Source: Atherix ibis
Taxonomy: Eukaryota > Arthropoda > Insecta > Diptera > Athericidae
Reading direction: 5' to 3'
Assembly: GCA_958298945.1 (NCBI GenBank)
Contig: OY282605.1
Location: forward strand, 41,146,811 to 41,210,810
Length of the DNA stretch: 64,000 nt
Shown: in pieces, positions 57,395 through 64,000 of the stretch
Position numbering within the stretch: position 1 is the stretch's first letter
Layout of the letters: each line of letters starts with the position of its first letter
Translations under genes and position numbers: made by a program
Notes under the pieces: generated by a model
The model's input: the letters and a program-made list of their open reading frames with translations, nothing else
Told to the model about the DNA's origin: nothing
Database searches by the model: none

Positions 57395-59560
57395 GGCCAA
57401 TGGTAATGCAGTTCGATGTAAATTAATTTTCTTTTTTTTGTATTTACTTTTTAAAGTTACTAAAAAAATTTTTTTGTCAAATATTTTTTTTCTTTTAAAC
57501 TTGTTAAAATCCTATCAAAGAATTTATCTCATCTAAATTATTTAAATATTTTTGGTTTTTTTTAAAAAAAAAATTTTAATTAATTAATTTCTTTTTGGAA
57601 ATTGAGTTTTTATGAAATTAAAAAAAAAAAATTATTTTTAATGTTTAAAGAAATGGCGTAAATTTAATGAAAAACTCTGAGTTTAGTTTTTCTATTGGAT
57701 TCCTTGGATTGGAATCATCTTAAAATGAAGCTTTTTCTTGTTTTTAAATTAATCTAAGGACTGCAAAGCTCTGCAAAAGCATCTATTTTTATTGAAGCAT
57801 CAAAAAACACTTACCAATTTTTGAAAAAAAAAATTTTTAACTTAAATTAATTCGGTTTAGTTTTTTGTCATGAATTTTTTTTCGAAAATTGTTTTTTTTT
57901 TTTGAATAAATTTTTAGGATTGTTTTTTCACGAGAAAATTTAAATTTGAAGGAAAATTATCAGGTTTTTTTCGAAATTATCTTAAATACATTTAAATATT
58001 GTCTTGCAGTAGTTTTTTTTCCAAAATAAAGAACAATCGGGGTATGGTTATGCAGTTCTAAAGTTTTTAGATGTTGGGCGAGCATCAAAAAACCTATAAA
58101 AATAATAAACTTTTCAAAATTACTTGTTTAAATCTGATTAAAAAAACAATTTACATTTTTTCTCATCTAAAAATATGGGATTTTTTCAAGAAAATATTTT
58201 GTTTTTTTAAATAATTTTTAAGGGTTGTTTTTTCATGAACAACTTTAAATTTGCTGGAAACTGGTCAGGTTTTTTTTCTCGAAATTATCTAAAATATTTC
58301 AATATTTTCTTACATTAGTATTTTTTTCCAAAATAAAAAGCAATCAGGTGGTTATGGTAATGCAGTTCGGAAGCTTTTACATTTTGGGCGGGCATCAAAA
58401 ACACTCTAAAAATAAACTTTTCAAAATTACTTGTTTAATTCTTATTAAAAAAAAAACAATTTCAATTTTTTCTCCTCTAAAAATATGGGATTTTTTCCAG
58501 AAAATAATTTTTAAGGGTTTTTTTTCGTGAAAAACTTTAAATTTTATAGAAAATTATCAGGTTTTTTTCTCGGAATTATCTTGAATACATTTTAATATTG
58601 TCTTGCAGTAGTTTTTTTTTCCAAAATAAAAAGCAATGGTGGGCATGGTAATGCAGTTTACATGTTTTAGATTTTGGGCGGCATTATAAAACCTCTAAAA
58701 ATAAACTCTTCAAAATTACATTTTAAATTTTATTAAAAAGAATCAATTTCAAATTTTCTTCTCATCCTAAAAATATGAGATTTTTTCTGGAAAATATTTT
58801 GTTTTTTAATAATTTTTAAGAGTTGTTTTTTCATGAGAAATTTTAAATTTGAAGGAAAATTGTCAGAGTTTTCTCGAAATTATTCTAAAATATTTAAATA
58901 TTTTCTTGCATTTGTGTTGTTCCAAAAACAAAAGCAATTATATGTATGGTAATGCAGATCGGAAGTTTTTAGATATTAGGCAGCTTCAAAAAAACCTCTA
59001 AAATAAACTTTAAAATTACTTCTTTAAATCTGATTAAAGAAACAATTTCAATTTTTTCTCATCTGAAAATATGGAATTTTTTCCGGAAAATATTTTTTTA
59101 ATCATATTTAAGAGTTGTCTATTCGTGAAAAGCTTTTCATTTTTTTTTCTCGAATCAATTAAATATATTTAAATATTGTCTTGCATTAGAATTGTTTTAA
59201 AGTTTTGTTTTTTTCAAATAAATGGCAGCCATGAGATGAGATTGTTATGGAGTTACGGCTGTTTGTTAATTTTGGGGGAGGTATCAAAAAATCTCCAAAA
59301 ATATAAGAACTAATTTCAATTTTTCGCATCTTAATCAGGTTTTTTTTTACCAAAAATATTTTAATTTTTTAAACATTTTTAATATATTTTCTTTGTCAGT
59401 GGTATGATTTAAATGTAGTGGAAAATTACTGGCTTCTTTTCGAGACAATCAAATCTTTTTAACTATTTTCTTGCGCTGGACTCATTTTAAAGAGGTTTTT
59501 TTTTGAAAAAAAACCTAATATGAGACGGTAATGCAGTTCGGGAGTTTTTTTTTTGCTCTA
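57395..59560. repeat. Approximately 300-bp tandem array, seven to eight units
   Basis: GGTAATGCAGTTC or close variants mark units at 57401, 58051, 58361, 58652, 58953, about 59246 and 59532, with one diverged unit near 57730. Spacing is 286-310 bp. Each unit also has GGGCGGGCATCAAAAACA, CAATTTCAATTTTTTCTC, AAAATATGGGATTTTTTCCA and TCTTGCAGTAG or variants. The first unit starts inside unique sequence. Confidence 0.9.
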
Positions 59561-61369
59561 AAACTTGACTTAAAAATTATTAAAACTTTTTTTTTGGAAT
59601 TTCCTAATATCTAATTAAGGAATCAATTTACATTTTTTTTTTGGTCTAAATGTAGGATTTTTTTAGAATAATAAAAACTAATTGATTTGCTAATAATAAA
59701 AAACTAATTGACTAATAGATTTTTTTAGAATAATAAAAACTAATTGAATTTTTGTTTTAACTTTTTACTTTATTTTTATGGGATTTTTTTTTTTTTTTTG
59801 TAAAGATGGTGAATTTCACTTGTTTTTTTTTAAATTAATTTTAGAACTCAATTTTTTTTAAATAATTCACAAACTATCAATAATTTGGCAAAAGTATTTA
59901 CAATCATTTTTAATTGGAAAAAAAAATATTTCTCCCAAAATCCCCCTCCCCCTTCACCCCTCTTTGTTTGTGTACATAATTATGGGTTATCCTTATTGAT
60001 TTTTTCTGCTTTTATTATTTTTTAAAAAATTCCTGTAATTTCGAAACGATCAGTATTTGCCTGTACTTAAATTTTTTTGTTGTATAAAAAATTTCCAAAA
60101 ATTATTCTTTAAATTTTAACAAATTACAAAGAAAAAAAAGTTAAAAGATTAAAATACGAACAACTAAATTTTGTGATTATTGAGAATAAGTTAAAAGTGC
60201 AATGAAAACTAGTTGCATTTTTGCAATGTCATAAATTTAATCGAATTTTAATTTTGTTTTATTTGTTTTTATTTTAATAAAGAGTTAGTTTTTTTTTATT
60301 GCATTTAATAAATTCTATAAATAAATGGTATGCCCATTAATGACTGTTGAAATTGGTGTAGAGTGGATTTTTGGGGATAACGTATAGGAGAACTAATTCG
60401 AACAATCCAACAAAAAAAAAAGGCACCTTCATATCACCTTCGTCGTAATATACCCTATACTGTAAGGGTAATGGCAATAGTGTGTGCACTCTAGTATAGT
60501 TGGTGTTATATACACACACATGCACAGACGACAAAACATTCTGTTATTGCACAGAACAACTTGTAAGGGGGGAGGGGGCATACACTAATGATGTCGGCAA
60601 TTTGATTAATGGTCTCCATGATTACTCTTTGCCGTCCACTCACAATATGCAAGGATTCTTCCATTCGAATAGATTGCAATAACTGCAATTATATAAATTC
60701 TACGACTGACTATACATAGAAATAATAACCAACAACTCCTCCCTCCTTTCCCCCTACCGTAAAACTATCTAAAAAAATCTATTTTTTCCGACAGTGCATC
60801 ATAATTATCTATTCAAGGTGAGATGCACTTCTCGAAATCATTTAAAGCTTTATAAAAGCTAGAATAAAATTAAAAAAAAAATTTTTTGAATTGGAATAAA
60901 AAAATAAAAATACTTAACGAAAAAAATAATAGTAAAAAAAAAAGTGAACTGTTAGAATTTATAGCTGCGCGGGGGATAATCATTTTCATTTTCAAGTGTG
61001 ACTCTTCCATTTCCCATTATTTGGTGAACATGATTTTTTCTCCAAAAACTTCTACACGCCTGCAGTCTGAAAGCTATTTAATGGTTTTTGTCGAATGCAC
61101 ACTCACGTCAGTAATGATTTTCAAATAAAATAATTTTTTTTTTATATTTTATTTGAAAATCAATATTAACGAGTCCATTAGGGGATATGGTAGGGAGAAT
61201 TGTTCCAATCGAATCTGAATCTGATCGGTTAGTGGTAATGGTTAGCTTGAAAGTGGGAAAAATAATTGCTTTAAAGAAAATGTATTCTAATCCAAGCAAT
61301 ACAAAAAAAACAATTTAAGATCTTTTTTTTGTGTTTTTGTTAAAATCCATTTTTTGGACTGAAGCGTTA
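59561..61369. other. AT-rich spacer with a short balanced island
   Basis: No gene is seen. 60330-60720 is less biased and has TATACACACACATGCAC and a G-rich tract near 60568. Overlapping frames on both strands at 60500-60688 are not convincing. A 17-bp inverted repeat lies at 61116-61161. Confidence 0.4.
61116..61161. repeat. Perfect 17-bp inverted repeat
   Basis: GATTTTCAAATAAAATA and its exact inverse complement, with a 12-nt T-rich spacer. Confidence 0.9.
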
Positions 61370-61439
61370 TTATATCCATTTCGTGTGTGTTTCGGAGAGT
61401 AAAGGTCTGTTATTTGACAGCTGTCAAAAATATATTGTA

Positions 61440-62150
61440 CGAGGTCTGTTCAAAAAGTATCGCGAATTTTTTATTTTTTTTTTGAAAAATTATTTTTTTA
61501 TTCATGAATATCTATTTTGTCCCTCTTCAAAGTAATCCCCACCGTTTTTTCCAAACCTCGAAGTACTTCAAAAAATCATTTTTTGTTATCTTGTTCAGCT
61601 CCTCCTTCGATGCCGTGTTTATCTCCTCAATCGTAGCGTAGAGTCGTCCTTTCATGGGTATCTTTAGTTTCGGGAACAAGAAAAAGTCACAGGGGGGCCA
61701 GATCTGGGGAATAATGTGGCTGCGGCATTATTAATGTGTTATTTTTGGCCAAAAATGGCAAAAGCCAATTTTTGTTCTTCCACAAATCCGGGATTGCTTA
61801 GTACAACTTGTGCATAACTTGCAGGTAATATTCCTTATTGACCGTTCTACCCTGTGACAAGAACTCATAATGCACCACGCCCGCCCCTGCAATCGAAGAA
61901 AACTGTAAACAAAACCTTCACATTCGACCAAACTTGGCGCGATTTTTGATGACCGAACTTCACATCCTCTCGGCCCTCTGAGAACATTTTTTACCAGAGG
62001 GTAAGCTGCTGTCAAAAATTAACTGAACATGCAAAATGGCCGAACTTTTCGGCATAAATGAGAGACATGAGTACCAATATAACGCCACAAAAAAAATCGA
62101 ATATACGTAACCCGCGGAAATTCAAAATTCACGATACTTTTTGACAGATG
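61440..62150 (-). mobile_element. Family-A mariner copy 7, 3' end at the left, damaged right end
   Basis: The left end CGAGGTCTGTTCAAAAAGTA follows TA at 61438-61439 and is the gene's 3' side (the C-terminal part is antisense here). Transposase-derived sequence includes PYSPDLAP and NKNWLLPFLAKNN (second-Asp segment deleted), but the domain before it is largely lost in a deletion unlike that of the other copies: sequence encoding a WYKMFSEGRE-like piece joins directly to the region after KKARQV. The right terminal repeat stops at ACTTTTTGACAG near 62147. The minus-strand frame 61731-62015 is out of phase. Confidence 0.75.
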
Positions 62151-62289
62151 TCATCCGTTAAAATAAGCGTTTCTTTAGTTTAAGATTTTCCCATTTTATA
62201 AGAAAAAGGATCGTTCAATCTTTTTAACAGTAAAAAAACTAACAATTTTAACGTATTGCTCAAAGACTTTTTAGATAATAAGCAAAATT

Positions 62290-62815
62290 GTTGCTAAATT
62301 TGAGGCTCTCAAAATCCACACGTTATTGTTCGAGAAGTCATTGTCTGGTGTGCATTCTGGTTTGAGGGTCTGAAAATCCACAATTGACTGTGGAAAAGCT
62401 ATTTTATCTATGAAAATTTAATTTTATCAAAATTCTGAGCACTATGGCCATGTGATACTCGACTATATTGTGGCCTTAACTGGAAGATTTTAATCTAGAC
62501 TATAAGTGTTTCGAATAAGACATTACCACAAGTCACACGGTATGACAGAACTTAGCCTTACTGCACGAAAAATTTCCAGGACGCATAATTTCGCGATTTG
62601 ATAATGCCAGAGGGTGTCAAATATTCTGCAATTTGACGCCGTTCGATATTTTCTTTTGCGACTACTCAAAAAATCATATTTACACAGACAAATTTCAAAC
62701 TTTAGGGCATTTAAAAAATAACTTTCGTCAAGTTATAGCCGAATTACAGTCCGAAGTATGCGAAAAAGTCATGAAAACTAACCTTAAAAGGAATCTAGTC
62801 CTGCAAGCAGTCTAA
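62290..62815 (+). pseudogene. Family-B transposase fragment, best C-terminal copy
   Basis: The plus-strand frame 62633-62815 begins TPFDIFFCDYSKNHIYTDK, continues HLKNNFRQVIAELQSEVCEK and ends at a stop after LVLQAV. It aligns with the copy at 53625-53810. Upstream, GAAGTCATTGTCTGGTGTGC (about 62334) corresponds to the VTVWC-type strand. Intervening stops and frameshifts show it is dead. Confidence 0.65.
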
Positions 62816-63430
62816 TATCGGCCATTTTAATTGTTATTATATTTCATGCATAATGGACAAGGTCTAAGTAATTAAATTAATATAAAAACCTTATGAAAAT
62901 ATAAATTTTAAAATATTTATTATTTAACTTTACTTCCCAAAAGCACAAATTGGATAATTCTTTTGTTCTTAAAGAAAAACTGAAAATTTTCATCAAAATT
63001 GAATTTTTTGTCCAAAAAAAAACATTCGGAAATTTTTAATCTTTAAGGGATGGTTTTGTTCCAAAACAAAAAAAATCTGTATTTTTTCCCTAATTTCCAT
63101 AACAAGCAAAAAACCTAACAAATCAACTGTGAGTAGGGAATTCGTTGTCCTTCTCGGAATAGCATTGATTTTTATGGATTGAATTTCAACAAGAATCATT
63201 ACAGTCTGAATGGTAAGCACTCTGACATGGTCCTGTGGGGGGTCCTATATTTTCATAATAGAATCTGATCAATTTCACTAATTTCTGAATGGATAGATTT
63301 CCATTTTTGGATCGTTATTTGATGTTGAGCAATGCAGATTTAATGCTGATGAGGAGTAGGTACAAAAATAGAATTTTTACTAAAAATATTTTAGAGGGTA
63401 AATCTTACTTACCAAAATAAAGACTGTAAA
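62570..63430 (-). repeat. Arm of a dispersed inverted duplication (partner 53030-53830)
   Basis: Outside the family-B right end, 62958-63430 contains GAATTCGTTGTCCTTCTCGG, GCACTCTGACATGGTCCTGT and TTAGAGGGTAAATCTTACTT, each the inverse of words upstream of 53503. Both arms carry the family-B end at the same place, so the family-B insertion predates the duplication. Confidence 0.7.
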
Positions 63431-64000
63431 AACTAACTAAATATTAAACCTTATCAAAATATAACTAAACTCATCATACTAAGAATAATAATATAAGAAA
63501 ATTTTCATTTTCCTCATTGCAACTGCATTCAATGGAAAAAATTCTACTTCGAATCAAATGAAAATGAAAATGAAAATGTCCGTTGCACATGCAAACGGTG
63601 CATTGGTGCAGTGCAAAAAAAGAAACGATGCAAGATACAAGATACTAAATAAACGATACCAGAGGTATATGGTATTTAAAACGTGAGGTATGGGGTGCGG
63701 GAGGTATGCGGTAGCAGTGCATGTATGGCCATAAATTATGGTGTAAGTTTTCTATGCCGTGGAGAACTGAAATTCCATTTGTGACCTCAATTCAGTGGTG
63801 TTGCAATAAAGTGCATAATTTTCGGAAAAGTATAAGCGAAAATTGCAAAATTCAAAAGTGAAACTAGTCGTCCGGATTGTAGTGGCTGCTCGTACTTGGC
63901 TTGTATACCCATTTAGTACATGAAAATAACATCCAAATGGGCGGAGGTGCAGTGGATTTGATGGCGAAATTCACTGGCTAATAGTACCGAGAGTGCGGCC
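63431..64000. other. Unique sequence at the right window edge
   Basis: The composition becomes balanced after 63520. Three spaced words GAGGTAT (63662, 63685, 63700) lie in a short imperfect direct repeat. An ATG in fly-like start context (CATCCAAATGG, 63930-63940) opens only 14 codons before a stop. This may be the edge of a host gene's 5' region, but nothing in the window decides it. Confidence 0.3.

Larger units (their letters stand above)
61370..62957 (+). mobile_element. Family-B relic 8, interrupted near its left end by a family-A mariner
   Basis: The left end (about 61370, TATATCCATTTCGTGTGTGT then TTCGGAGAGTAAAG) is followed by TGACAGCTGTCA at 61415-61426. The mariner occupies 61440-62150. 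Transposase-derived sequence then runs to the right end CAAATTGGATAA at 62957. Removing the mariner leaves about 880 bp, like relics 5 and 6. Confidence 0.7.

Noticed and set aside
63938..63985. ATG in good context near the right edge as a gene start
   Set aside because: The frame stops after 14 codons and no splice donor precedes the stop.

Overview
This is a 64-kb piece of a very AT-rich insect genome, most plausibly from a fly, with no host protein-coding gene that I can support. The eukaryotic and insect assignment rests on several mariner-type transposons with TA target duplications, many microsatellites and minisatellites, long homopolymer A/T runs, and the lack of any prokaryote-style gene packing. 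Nearly all long open frames are remains of transposases or chance frames in tandem repeats. The window is best read as intergenic or intronic DNA in which transposons and tandem arrays have built up between islands of more balanced, unique sequence.

Three transposon groups of the Tc1/mariner superfamily are visible. Family A (terminal repeat CGAGGTCTGTTCAAAAAGTA) has seven loci: 1-659, 3722-5102, 23208-23862, 35289-36525, 42680-43550, 50579-51502 and 61440-62150. Most copies share the same internal deletions, so already broken, non-autonomous elements appear to have spread. A subset (1-659, 23208-23862, 35289-36525) has its 3' end replaced by an inverted copy of its own 5' end. Family B (terminal repeat close to TTATCCAWTTTGTGNTTCGG, with a subterminal palindrome TGACAGCTGTCA) is older, with eight recognisable loci. 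Three family-A copies lie inside family-B copies, and several family-B copies carry internal tandem duplications. Family C is one Mos1/mauritiana-like mariner relic at 8062-9218.

Tandem arrays from left to right: a 31-bp minisatellite (11483-12070) whose minus strand is open in all three frames; two related degenerate arrays built on the motif GAGACCCTATAAGACAGTAG (13591-15180 and 17771-18808); an AT-rich array complex (25140-26460 and 27900-32010) containing near-exact 173-bp units; a 240-bp G-tract array (33480-34460); a 463-bp array (38640-40595); a 24-bp array (45560-46925); and a 300-bp array (57395-59560). Several near-perfect short-loop palindromes are present; the largest has 50-nt arms at 54640-54748.

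Unique islands that may hold regulatory DNA or untranslated exons lie near 1.9-3.3, 10.6-11.2, 15.8-16.7, 19.2-20.3, 26.6-27.7, 32.3-33.4, 42.0-42.5, 47.0-50.3, 56.1-57.4 and 63.5-64.0 kb. The best host-exon candidate is an open segment at 33152-33369 behind a good splice-acceptor-like sequence, and it is weak. All coordinates and similarities come from reading by eye; no alignment or database search was run.
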